Positions 1 through 6,176 of a stretch of 8,894 nt of DNA are shown one piece after another. The translations under genes were made by a program, and so were the position numbers. Source of the DNA: an uncultured Alphaproteobacteria bacterium (GTDB lineage: Bacteria; Pseudomonadota; Alphaproteobacteria; RF32; CAG-239); assembly GCA_944391365.1 (NCBI GenBank), contig CALXTH010000144.1:1-8894 (forward strand). The letters are read 5' to 3'. Positions within the stretch are counted from its first letter, which is position 1, and the number at the start of each line of letters is the position of its first letter. The notes under the pieces are model-generated. The model was not told the DNA's origin, made no database searches, and saw only the letters and a program-made list of their open reading frames with translations.

Positions 1-2
1 GC

Positions 3-635
3 CCGGCCGGTTATGCCTCCTCATGCCCTTACGGCTATACCTCAACCACCAGCAAACGCTGCTCTTGCGGCCTGACCTCGGGAACTTGCTACAAATGCAA
101 ATCATCTCCTTCTTATCCCTCCTCTTCCGGTGGCTGGAATGGCTCTTCCTCAAGCGGACACTCGGGATATCCCAGCTCCAGTTCTTCCTCTGGCGGTTGG
201 AACAGTTCGTCTTCATCGTCCGGATCAAGCTCTTCATCCGGTTCAAGCAGTTCTTCTTCAAGCTCTAGCAGCGGAAGCTATAATTCGGATTGTGATGCTA
301 GTCCGGTAACTTGTACAAATAAACAAATATGTGAATATAATTCTTGTAGAATTTGTGTTTCATGTAAAGATAATCCTGACTGTAATGCTTCTCCCAAAAC
401 TTGCTCTGAAGGATGTAAAACAACAAATTCCTGCGGAATTTGTACCGAATGCAATCCTGTAACTCCTTGTTATCTTGAAGGATGTCCTTCAGATTCAAGA
501 CAAGGGACTGCTTGCGAGAAAAAATGTAAAAATGCGGGATATCGTCCATGTGGATGGAGCTATGGATGGAAATGTACCCATTACACTGTCGGAAGCTGTG
601 TTTGTGAAGACGGAGGAGATTGTTATAAATGCTGA
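3..635 (+). CDS. C-terminal part of a Cys-rich, Ser/Gly-rich probable surface or secreted protein (5' end outside window)
   Basis: The frame is open from the window edge to a TGA at 633-635, giving 210 residues without an obvious internal start, so this is the tail of a longer gene. Three parts are visible. Residues 1-33 form a small Cys cluster (C8, C20, C22, C29, C32). Residues 34-93 are a Ser/Gly linker with runs of up to ten Ser and two YPS..GGWN units. Residues 94-210 are a Cys-rich region with 22 Cys, including two tandem copies of a roughly 28-residue unit. In total 27 of 210 residues are Cys. No membrane segment, LPXTG motif or other C-terminal anchor is seen; the protein ends CYKC. 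The even Cys spacing and low-complexity linker suggest an extracytoplasmic, disulfide-stabilised protein; that location is inference. I do not recognise the family. A neighbouring reading frame (23-268) is open by chance over the linker. The coding call is strong because the repeats are conserved as protein. Confidence 0.8.
   Translation, partial: PAGYASSCPYGYTSTTSKRCSCGLTSGTCYKCKSSPSYPSSSGGWNGSSSSGHSGYPSSSSSSGGWNSSSSSSGSSSSSGSSSSSSSSSSGSYNSDCDASPVTCTNKQICEYNSCRICVSCKDNPDCNASPKTCSEGCKTTNSCGICTECNPVTPCYLEGCPSDSRQGTACEKKCKNAGYRPCGWSYGWKCTHYTVGSCVCEDGGDCYKC
102..281 (+). repeat. Ser/Gly low-complexity linker with two YPS..GGWN..S units
   Basis: Residues 34-93 of the left-edge protein are mostly Ser and Gly. 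Two related units are visible: YPSSSGGWNGSSSS (residues 38-51) and YPSSSSSSGGWNSSSSSS (56-73), followed by Ser runs of 5 and 10 broken by single Gly. All six serine codons are used, so the tract is not a fresh slippage product of one codon; the Ser content looks maintained at protein level. Confidence 0.75.
282..452 (+). repeat. Two tandem ~28-residue Cys-rich protein repeats
   Basis: Unit 1 (282-365, residues 94-121) begins NSDCDASPVTC and ends NSCRICVSC. Unit 2 (372-452, residues 124-150) begins NPDCNASPKTC and ends NSCGICTEC. Both share N-x-D-C-x-A-S-P-x-T-C at the front and N-S-C-x-I-C-x-x-C at the back, with one further Cys between. Cys spacing is C-x6-C-x5-C-x4-C-x2-C-x2-C in unit 1 and C-x6-C-x3-C-x5-C-x2-C-x2-C in unit 2. 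The DNA is also similar around the NSC-x-I-C part. A more diverged continuation follows from residue 151. Confidence 0.75.
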
Positions 636-697
636 TAATATCTTAAATTTCTCTTCAGAAACAAACCTTTTCCTACAGAAAGATGTTTGTGAGATGG

Positions 698-726
698 AAA
701 AAGCGCTCCGGTTGGGGCGCTTTTTT
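698..726. terminator. Bidirectional intrinsic terminator between convergent genes
   Basis: AAAAAGCGC and GCGCTTTTT form a 9-bp stem, extended by TCC/GGG (one G-T pair) around a GGTT loop. The plus-strand side ends in a run of six T, and the minus-strand side in five T. It lies 62 nt after the stop of the Cys-rich gene and 7 nt after the stop of the 135-aa minus-strand gene, so it is placed to end both transcripts. Confidence 0.85.
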
Positions 727-733
727 ACAGATT

Positions 734-1141
734 TTAATTGTAATACTTTTTCAACAGTCTCAAAAGAGCGGGGTTGTTGCTTTCCTTGACCTTCTTTTGA
801 AAATAATTGAAATTTCCCCATTTTATAAAATAGGGTGTTACAACTTTCCACTGAAGCATTGGTTTTAAATATCCCTCACCAATCAGCTGCAAATCATTTT
901 TTTGCAACAGGCGATCAATGTTGTCTTTTGTCCACAAATCCATATCGAACAACAACAGCATTTTGATCACAACATCATCACCTTCAAGTAAATGCGGCGA
1001 CAAATAAAGGCGATCATCCCGGCTGAGCGCCCGCATTAATTTGGCACAGGGCAGGACTATTCCTTCAACCACGGCGACGGCTTCTTCTTCATTCAGAAAT
1101 TTATGGCCGTTCCAAAACTGTTTTTTTGGTTGTGTATCCAT
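734..1141 (-). CDS. Unidentified 135-aa protein
   Basis: The gene reads from ATG at 1141 to TAA at 734. I do not recognise the family. The protein looks soluble: no signal peptide or membrane helix is convincing, although residues 59-66 (IKMLLLFD) are locally hydrophobic. It starts with a polar, Lys-containing segment, has an acidic EEEA stretch (18-21), and ends in a basic segment (KKVKES, then LLKKYYN). Aromatic residues are frequent from 100 to 114. There is no recognisable Shine-Dalgarno sequence: the bases before the ATG are almost pure A/T (ATAAATTATT). It sits alone downstream of the clpB operon terminator, so it probably has its own promoter in the A/T-rich stretch 1142-1170, though no clear -35/-10 pair stands out. 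It ends at the shared terminator. Coding is supported by length, by the clean fit between two terminators, and by ordinary amino-acid composition. Confidence 0.75.
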   Translation of the reverse strand: MDTQPKKQFWNGHKFLNEEEAVAVVEGIVLPCAKLMRALSRDDRLYLSPHLLEGDDVVIKMLLLFDMDLWTKDNIDRLLQKNDLQLIGEGYLKPMLQWKVVTPYFIKWGNFNYFQKKVKESNNPALLRLLKKYYN

Positions 1142-1170
1142 AATAATTTATATTTTAGTTTATTAATAAT

Positions 1171-1208
1171 AAAAAAGACTGCGTTATTTTATCAAGTAAC
1201 GCAGTCTT
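1171..1208 (-). terminator. Intrinsic terminator of the clpB operon
   Basis: On the minus strand a perfect 12-bp stem (AAGACTGCGTTA with TAACGCAGTCTT, 1197-1208 pairing with 1175-1186) closes a 10-nt loop and runs directly into six T. The stem begins 16 nt after the stop codon of the 144-aa gene. It separates the clpB operon from the 135-aa gene. Confidence 0.88.
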
Positions 1209-1224
1209 CTGTCAATAATCGTTT

Positions 1225-1659
1225 TCAGGCAAATCTTTTGGCAAAACTGAATTTGTCTTCACCATTAACGGTGGTGATTTTTTTGTTATTCAGAATCGAC
1301 GGGAGTTCCTGTGTGCGGAAAACGCTGCGCGGATCTGCCCCGTTGACGAAGGCTACGACATCGCCTTTGGCCGAATCGATAAAGCGCTTGGAAGCGATCG
1401 ACCAGATATCGGCAATTTCATCAGAGCTCAAACCGCAATCTCCGCTGGACAGTCCCATCTCAACCAATTTTGCCCCGCAATCCGTGTGTTCAATCATCAT
1501 CCGGTCCGGATGTGCTTTGACATAACTGAAAGCTTTGTCCCGGTTTTCTTTGGTCGGGAGGTAGCTGATACTATACAGGACAATGCTGTTTTCAGGCGTG
1601 GAAACATCATAGTCCTGCGCAACGCGAAATGCTTTATGAAACAACTCTGACGACTTCAT
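1225..1659 (-). CDS. Unidentified 144-aa protein translationally coupled to clpB
   Basis: The ATG (1657-1659) overlaps the clpB TAA (1659-1661) by one base in an ATAATG junction. A Shine-Dalgarno-like AAGAGG lies inside the last clpB codons, 8 nt from the ATG. This strongly suggests translational coupling, so the start is well supported. The product has no signal peptide or membrane helix and is probably cytoplasmic. Visible landmarks are a hydrophobic strand-like segment (SIVLYSISYL, 25-34), HTDCG at 58-62, GDCGLS at 73-78, and a well-formed block VVAFVNGADPRSVFR at 101-115. These make it look like a folded domain rather than a chance frame. I do not recognise the family and assign no reaction. 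Sharing a transcript with clpB suggests stress-linked expression (inference). An intrinsic terminator follows directly. Confidence 0.85.
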   Translation of the reverse strand: MKSSELFHKAFRVAQDYDVSTPENSIVLYSISYLPTKENRDKAFSYVKAHPDRMMIEHTDCGAKLVEMGLSSGDCGLSSDEIADIWSIASKRFIDSAKGDVVAFVNGADPRSVFRTQELPSILNNKKITTVNGEDKFSFAKRFA

Positions 1660-4253
1660 TATTTTTTCCTCTTACTCTTTACCACATCAAGCTGGCCGTC
1701 ACTGCCGACGATAATATCCGCGGTATCGTCATCGGCAATTTCGCCGCTGAGAATCTTTACGGCTAATTTATTCTCAATTTGATTTTTTAGCAAGCGTTTT
1801 AGAGGTCTTGCACCGTAAACGGGGTCATAACCGTTGTTGACAATCCAGATGAAAGCGGCGTCATTGACATTGAGCTTAATGTTATGCACGCTCAGGCGTT
1901 TTTCAATGCCTTTCACCATGATGGCCGCAATTTCCCTGATATTATTTTTATCCAGACGATGGAAGAAAATAATTTCATCAATACGGTTGATAAACTCCGG
2001 ACGGAACGACGCTTTGACAATATCCATAACCTGTGCCTTGATTTTGCGCGGGTCATCGGCGCCAGTGGCCTGGGAAAGAATCTCCGCTCCAAGGTTGGAG
2101 GTCATGATAATTATGGTGTTTTTGAAATCGACTGTTCGTCCCTGCCCGTCGGTCAGGCGTCCGTCATCTAGCACCTGTAACAGGACGTTGAAAATATCAG
2201 GATGTGCTTTTTCAACTTCATCAAACAAAATAACCTGATACGGCCGGCGGCGGACAGATTCTGTCAGCAGGCCACCTTCTTCATAGCCGACATATCCCGG
2301 AGGAGAACCAATCAGGCGGGCGACGGCATGTTTTTCCATATATTCGGACATGTCAATCCGCAACATGGCTTTTTCATCATTAAACAGGAATTCGGCCAGG
2401 GTTTTGGCTAATTCAGTCTTACCAACGCCGGTCGGCCCCAGAAACAGGAATGATCCAATCGGCTGAGAAGCATCGCCGATGCCGGCCCGCGACCGGCGCA
2501 CTGCATTGGAAATGGCGATAATTGCATCTTTTTGCCCGACAACACGTTTAGACAGGTAGTCTTCCATGTGCAGGAGTTTTTCCTTTTCGCCCTCAAGCAT
2601 TTTATCAACCGGGACGCCCGTCCATTTGGAAACAACGGCGGCGATATTTTCATCCGTCACGGTTTCGCTGGCATGGCTTTTGGCTGATTTGGCATTGTTT
2701 TCAATTTCTTTCAGGCGGTTTTCCAAATCCGGAATAATGCTGTATTGCAGTTCACCGGCTCGTTCATAGCGTCCTTCACGCTTGGCAATATCGACCTCAA
2801 TCCGCGCTTTATCCAACTGATTTTTGAGCTCGGTGATATCAGCCAGCCCCTGTTTGTCTTTCTTCCATTTTTCCTCAAGGGTTTTGGCTTTCCCTTCAAG
2901 GCCGGAAATTTCATAGCCAATCAGCTCCAAGCGGGATTTTGACTGTTCATCGGTTTCTTTTTTCAGCGCTTCCCGCTCTATTTTAAGCTGGAGAATCCGG
3001 CGGTCGAGTTCATCAAGTTCCTCGGGTTTTGAATCAATCGCCATTCGTACCGAGCTAGCCGCTTCATCCATCAGGTCTATTGCTTTATCCGGCAGGAAAC
3101 GATCGGTAATATAGCGGTTGGACAAGGTGGCCGCGGCAATCAGCGCACTGTCGGCAATACGGACACCATGATGAAGTTCAAATTTATCTTTAATACCGCG
3201 CAGAATCGAAATGGTTTCTTCGACACTCGGCTCGCCGACGAACACCGGTTGAAAACGGCGTGCCAAAGCGGCATCTTTCTCAACATATTTTTTATATTCG
3301 TTCAGTGTCGTTGCGCCAAGGCAATGCAATTCACCGCGCGCCAGAGCCGGTTTCAGCAGGTTTGAGGCATCCATTGAGCCCTCGGAAGCCCCGGCGCCGA
3401 CAATCGTGTGCATTTCATCTATAAACAGGATGATGGTTCCGTCCGACTCCTCGACTTCTTTCAACACGGCTTTTAAGCGCTCTTCAAATTCGCCGCGGAA
3501 TTTGGCTCCGGCAATCAGGGCGCCCATATCCAATGCGAGCAGGCGTTTGTTGTGCAGACTCTCGGGAACGTCATTGTTCACGATACGGATTGCCAGTCCT
3601 TCGACGATTGCCGTTTTGCCCACGCCGGGTTCACCAATCAGTACCGGATTGTTTTTGGTCCGTCGGGACAAGACCTGTATCGTCCGGCGGATTTCGTGAT
3701 CACGGCCGATCACCGGGTCAAGTTTGCCTTCTTTGGCTTTGGCTGTGATGTCTATCGCATATTTTTTCAAGGCATTAAAGTTATCCTCGGCACTTTCGGA
3801 ATCGGCCACCCTGCCTTTGCGCATATCGTTGACAGCCTGGTTCAACCGAACGGCATCCGTTCCTGCGGCTTTCAGCAAGTCATAGGCTTTCGTCCCGGCG
3901 GTTTGCGCCAGCGCCTGTAAAATACGCTCTATGGTCACAAAACTGTCTCCGGACATTTCCGCCAGTTTTTCGGCTTCCATCATCACCCGCGTAAAATCCT
4001 GGTTCATGACCGTTTGAACACTTTCGCCGCTGACGGAAGGTATTTTTTTGAGCGCGGCATCAACAGAATCACTCAGCCGGGGAACATCTGTTCCGGCTTT
4101 TGCCAACAGTTCCGTCACCGGCGAATCTTTCATGTGCAACATGACGTCCAACAGGTGTTCGGTTGAGATAAACTGATGTTTTTCCCGTGCTGCCCGGTTG
4201 ACAACATCCTGTATCAGCTCTTTTGATTTGTTTGTCAGTTTTTCAAAATCCAT
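1659..4253 (-). CDS. clpB: ClpB, AAA+ protein disaggregase
   Basis: ClpB is a cytoplasmic hexameric ATPase that, with DnaK, DnaJ and GrpE, pulls polypeptides out of aggregates after heat or other stress. The 864 residues match the usual family length of about 860. In order: N-terminal Clp repeat domain (about 1-147); AAA-1 with Walker A GEPGVGKT (207-214), Walker B IILFIDE (274-280), pore loop GAKFRG (249-254) and an arginine-finger region ALARRF (329-334); coiled-coil M domain rich in Glu/Lys/Leu (about 402-522), which distinguishes ClpB from ClpA and ClpX; and AAA-2 with Walker A GPTGVGKT (606-613), pore loop GYVGYEEGG (653-661), Walker B VILFDE (674-679) and sensor-2 GARP (814-817). No IGF/IGL-type ClpP-binding loop is seen, as expected for a disaggregase. 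The AAA-1 pore position is Phe where many ClpBs have Tyr. I chose ATG at 4253 because AAAGGGG lies 8 nt upstream; an in-frame GTG at 4262 would overlap that site. Confidence 0.98.
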   Translation of the reverse strand: MDFEKLTNKSKELIQDVVNRAAREKHQFISTEHLLDVMLHMKDSPVTELLAKAGTDVPRLSDSVDAALKKIPSVSGESVQTVMNQDFTRVMMEAEKLAEMSGDSFVTIERILQALAQTAGTKAYDLLKAAGTDAVRLNQAVNDMRKGRVADSESAEDNFNALKKYAIDITAKAKEGKLDPVIGRDHEIRRTIQVLSRRTKNNPVLIGEPGVGKTAIVEGLAIRIVNNDVPESLHNKRLLALDMGALIAGAKFRGEFEERLKAVLKEVEESDGTIILFIDEMHTIVGAGASEGSMDASNLLKPALARGELHCLGATTLNEYKKYVEKDAALARRFQPVFVGEPSVEETISILRGIKDKFELHHGVRIADSALIAAATLSNRYITDRFLPDKAIDLMDEAASSVRMAIDSKPEELDELDRRILQLKIEREALKKETDEQSKSRLELIGYEISGLEGKAKTLEEKWKKDKQGLADITELKNQLDKARIEVDIAKREGRYERAGELQYSIIPDLENRLKEIENNAKSAKSHASETVTDENIAAVVSKWTGVPVDKMLEGEKEKLLHMEDYLSKRVVGQKDAIIAISNAVRRSRAGIGDASQPIGSFLFLGPTGVGKTELAKTLAEFLFNDEKAMLRIDMSEYMEKHAVARLIGSPPGYVGYEEGGLLTESVRRRPYQVILFDEVEKAHPDIFNVLLQVLDDGRLTDGQGRTVDFKNTIIIMTSNLGAEILSQATGADDPRKIKAQVMDIVKASFRPEFINRIDEIIFFHRLDKNNIREIAAIMVKGIEKRLSVHNIKLNVNDAAFIWIVNNGYDPVYGARPLKRLLKNQIENKLAVKILSGEIADDDTADIIVGSDGQLDVVKSKRKK
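1668..1673 (-). promoter_or_regulatory. Ribosome binding site of the 144-aa gene, inside the clpB 3' end
   Basis: AAGAGG on the minus strand encodes the Lys-Arg codons near the end of ClpB and lies 8 nt before the ATG of the next gene. It fixes that start and allows re-initiation by ribosomes finishing clpB. Confidence 0.65.
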
Positions 4254-4261
4254 GCTTAACA

Positions 4262-4268
4262 CCCCTTT
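4262..4268 (-). promoter_or_regulatory. Ribosome binding site that decides the clpB start
   Basis: AAAGGGG on the minus strand is 8 nt from the ATG at 4253. The GTG at 4262 shares its first base with the end of this site, so it cannot be served by it. This favours MDFEKLT as the ClpB N-terminus. Confidence 0.7.
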
Positions 4269-4287
4269 CTGTGTTTTTTATACTTAT

Positions 4288-4318
4288 AATATAAGAGCGG
4301 GAAAAGGGTTAAATCAAG
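4288..4318 (-). promoter_or_regulatory. Candidate clpB promoter, possibly heat-shock sigma (RpoH) type
   Basis: The minus strand reads CTTGATT, a spacer of 15 nt, then TCTTATAT. This resembles the RpoH pattern (CTTGAAA, 13-17 nt, CCCCATNT), with matches at CTTGA and at several -10 positions. The same DNA also fits a sigma-70 promoter: TTGATT, 18 nt, TATATT. The expected transcript start is around 4281, giving a leader of about 28 nt before the ATG at 4253. Heat-shock control of clpB is established in other proteobacteria; its assignment to this site is inference. Confidence 0.5.
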
Positions 4319-4339
4319 CGCCGGGAGAATTTTTTCAGA

Positions 4340-5512
4340 CTATTTGTTTGAGGCTTCCGGTTCAAGATGAAGAAGAACGAGTTCCGACGGGGCAAACAGC
4401 CGCATTGAGGGGCCCCAGAAGCCGTAACCATTGGAAACATAGAGTTTTGTCTTCTTGTTTTTTTCTTCATACAAGCCGCTCAGAAAGCCATCGTTGACCC
4501 GACTGACCAGAAAATGAAACGGAAAAATCTGTCCGCCGTGGGTATGACCGGAAATCATCAAATCGATTTTGCCGGGCGCAAGTTCTTTCAAAAAAGACGG
4601 GCTGTGAGACAGCAGGATTTTATATTCGCTTTGGTGTGCTTTTTGCATGGTCAAAGGTAAGTCCGGGCGCATTATTTTGTTGGCCCGGCGGGTGGTGTTG
4701 GCATCCGGAATGCCGCCGATATAAAGCTTTAACGGCGGCAGGGAAACCCCGTCGTTGTACAGCAGCCGGTATCCCATTTGCGGGAAAAGCGGCAGCCAAT
4801 CTGTCAATCCGGCATAAAATTCATGGTTTCCCAGAACCATATATGTTCCATACTTGCCATGAAGGCCTGCCAATGCTTTAATCTGTTCAGGCATGGTTGA
4901 GGCTTTGTCATCTATCAGATCTCCGGCAATTAAGACCACATCCGGACGCAGCCCTTTGATACGGGCAACAAGCTGTTTTATTTTTTTGACCGGGGTTGTC
5001 TGGTTGACATGAAAATCGCTCAGGATAACAATATCCGCCGGGGTTGTTATTTTCGGGTCGGTTATTGTCAGCTCAACCAGACGCGGCGTTTTCATTCCTT
5101 CATATAAGGCATAAGCCGATAATCCTACCGCCAGTAGTACCGTCCAGAAGTTCATTTTATTTAACAGCGGCGCGCTTTTGGGATCTAATACAGTTCCATC
5201 CCGGCCGAACAGCCTCCACAGCCGATAAATCAAAAACCACAGAACATCTCTTAGTATCAGCAGGCAAAAGAGCAGAAAAACAAAGCCAAACAGCGCATAC
5301 GCCCCCCAGTGCAGAGCGGCGTAAACTTCTCCGTCCAGCAGATTTTCACGTCGTATCCAGCCGATTGTCAGCGGCGCCAGCCAGCCGCTGGCAATCAATG
5401 CGGCCGTAAAAAGGTTAAATGCCCGGGAAAAGCCGCTATAGGCCGTCAAGATGCGAATCGTAATTATTGACGCACAAATTATTACTATAAATGACGCGAT
5501 AAAAAAATACAT
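4340..5512 (-). CDS. Membrane-anchored metallophosphoesterase (calcineurin-like, YkuE/YaeI type)
   Basis: The 390-residue protein has about four hydrophobic segments in its N-terminal part (roughly 2-22, 32-50, 65-97, 120-137), then a soluble metal-dependent phosphoesterase domain. The dinuclear metal-site motifs appear in order: SDFHVN (D166, H168), GDLIDD (D198), GNHE (228-231), SHSP (H303) and GHTHGGQ (322-328). All expected ligands are present, so it should be active. Related bacterial proteins with a membrane anchor act on phosphate esters at the membrane, and YaeI/LpxG-like members have been linked to lipid substrates such as UDP-diacylglucosamine; the substrate here is not determined. 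The ATG at 5512 has a strong GGGGAGG only 3 nt upstream, tighter than usual. The gene starts 27 nt after the DUF4167 stop, indicating an operon. No terminator is visible between its stop and the clpB promoter, so some read-through into clpB is possible. Confidence 0.93.
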   Translation of the reverse strand: MYFFIASFIVIICASIITIRILTAYSGFSRAFNLFTAALIASGWLAPLTIGWIRRENLLDGEVYAALHWGAYALFGFVFLLFCLLILRDVLWFLIYRLWRLFGRDGTVLDPKSAPLLNKMNFWTVLLAVGLSAYALYEGMKTPRLVELTITDPKITTPADIVILSDFHVNQTTPVKKIKQLVARIKGLRPDVVLIAGDLIDDKASTMPEQIKALAGLHGKYGTYMVLGNHEFYAGLTDWLPLFPQMGYRLLYNDGVSLPPLKLYIGGIPDANTTRRANKIMRPDLPLTMQKAHQSEYKILLSHSPSFLKELAPGKIDLMISGHTHGGQIFPFHFLVSRVNDGFLSGLYEEKNKKTKLYVSNGYGFWGPSMRLFAPSELVLLHLEPEASNK

Positions 5513-5515
5513 AGA

Positions 5516-5522
5516 CCTCCCC
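5516..5522 (-). promoter_or_regulatory. Ribosome binding site of the phosphoesterase, with short spacing
   Basis: GGGGAGG on the minus strand is only 3 nt from the ATG at 5512. No better start codon lies nearby in frame, so the short spacing is probably real. Confidence 0.55.
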
Positions 5523-5539
5523 TGCAGCTTTATTCCGTT

Positions 5540-6124
5540 TTAGACGGCCGGGGCTTCTTCGGTATTTGTCGTCTGAGAATCAGCGGCATCACTTTTTGCC
5601 GCAGTACGACGGCGATAAACGCGTTTTTTCGGAGCTGGTTCATTTTCTGCCGGAGCGGCTGCGGGCAATACGGCGGCATCCTCTTTGACTTCAATAACCG
5701 TAAACTCTTTTTTTCCGGCAGTCGGCCGAGATTCAACGGCAGAAGAGACTTCAGGCTCTTTTTCGGCCGTTGTCTGTACAGGAGAATCTTTGACGACGGC
5801 GGCTTCCGTATTTTCCTTTTGCGGCTGGGACGCCTGATTTTGCGCGGTCTGGCTGTTATTCCGCTGTTGTTTCTTTTCATTAATATCGGTCACGATTTTC
5901 CGGTAATGTTCAGCATACTGCCGGTAGACTTCCGCCGTGACGTAGTCGTTGTTGCTTTGCGCGTCTTTGGCAAGTTCGTTATACCGTTTAATCAGGTCAA
6001 GCGCCGTCCCGTTGAACTTTCCGGCGGGGCTGGAACTGTCAAACTTGTAATTCAGCGAATAAATCTGATTGTTATTGTTGTTATAATTATTGTTGTTTCT
6101 GTATTTGTTATTTTGTTTCTTCAT
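5540..6124 (-). CDS. DUF4167 domain protein
   Basis: The 194-residue protein has the layout of the alphaproteobacterial DUF4167 family. It has an Asn-rich, basic N-terminus (RNNNNYNNNNN, 9-19) and then the conserved core (about 28-78) with GTALDLIKRYNELAKDAQS and then AEVYRQYAEHYRKIV. In relatives this core reads like KxRGTAxHIxEKYxxLARDAxxSGDxVxAENYxQHAEHYxRI. The C-terminal 110 residues are low-complexity, rich in Ala, Glu, Lys, Thr and Pro, with a basic patch KKRVYRRR (166-173). The function of the family is not established; the basic Asn-rich head would suit nucleic-acid binding (inference). It is cytoplasmic, with no signal peptide or membrane segment. The ATG at 6124 has no clear Shine-Dalgarno sequence. 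It is followed after 27 nt by the phosphoesterase, probably in one transcript. Confidence 0.92.
   Translation of the reverse strand: MKKQNNKYRNNNNYNNNNNQIYSLNYKFDSSSPAGKFNGTALDLIKRYNELAKDAQSNNDYVTAEVYRQYAEHYRKIVTDINEKKQQRNNSQTAQNQASQPQKENTEAAVVKDSPVQTTAEKEPEVSSAVESRPTAGKKEFTVIEVKEDAAVLPAAAPAENEPAPKKRVYRRRTAAKSDAADSQTTNTEEAPAV
6068..6100 (-). repeat. Asn-codon tract in the DUF4167 gene
   Basis: This stretch encodes ten Asn and one Tyr in eleven residues using mixed AAC and AAT codons. The trinucleotide-like pattern could change length by slippage in frame. Confidence 0.6.
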
Positions 6125-6176
6125 CTTTATACCATAATGCAGGCTAAACTTCCCTGGCGGAAAGCAACATTAAATC

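Noticed and set aside
23..268. 81-aa plus-strand frame over the Ser/Gly linker
   Set aside because: It reads the Ser codons of the real frame out of phase, giving a Leu/Phe-rich string, and the real frame explains the repeats and extends to a terminator.
495..851. 118-aa minus-strand frame across the end of the Cys-rich gene and the shared terminator
   Set aside because: It runs through the terminator hairpin and overlaps two better-supported genes.
3552..3920. 122-aa plus-strand frame opposite clpB
   Set aside because: It is an antisense shadow of the highly conserved AAA-1 coding region, as are the other plus-strand frames between 1834 and 3748.
4254..4262. GTG start at 4262 for ClpB (three extra residues)
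   Set aside because: The ribosome binding site AAAGGGG overlaps this GTG and is correctly spaced only for the ATG at 4253.
4319..4340. Possible terminator between the phosphoesterase and clpB
   Set aside because: There is no stable stem followed by a T run; the A/T run comes before the G+C-rich part on the minus strand.
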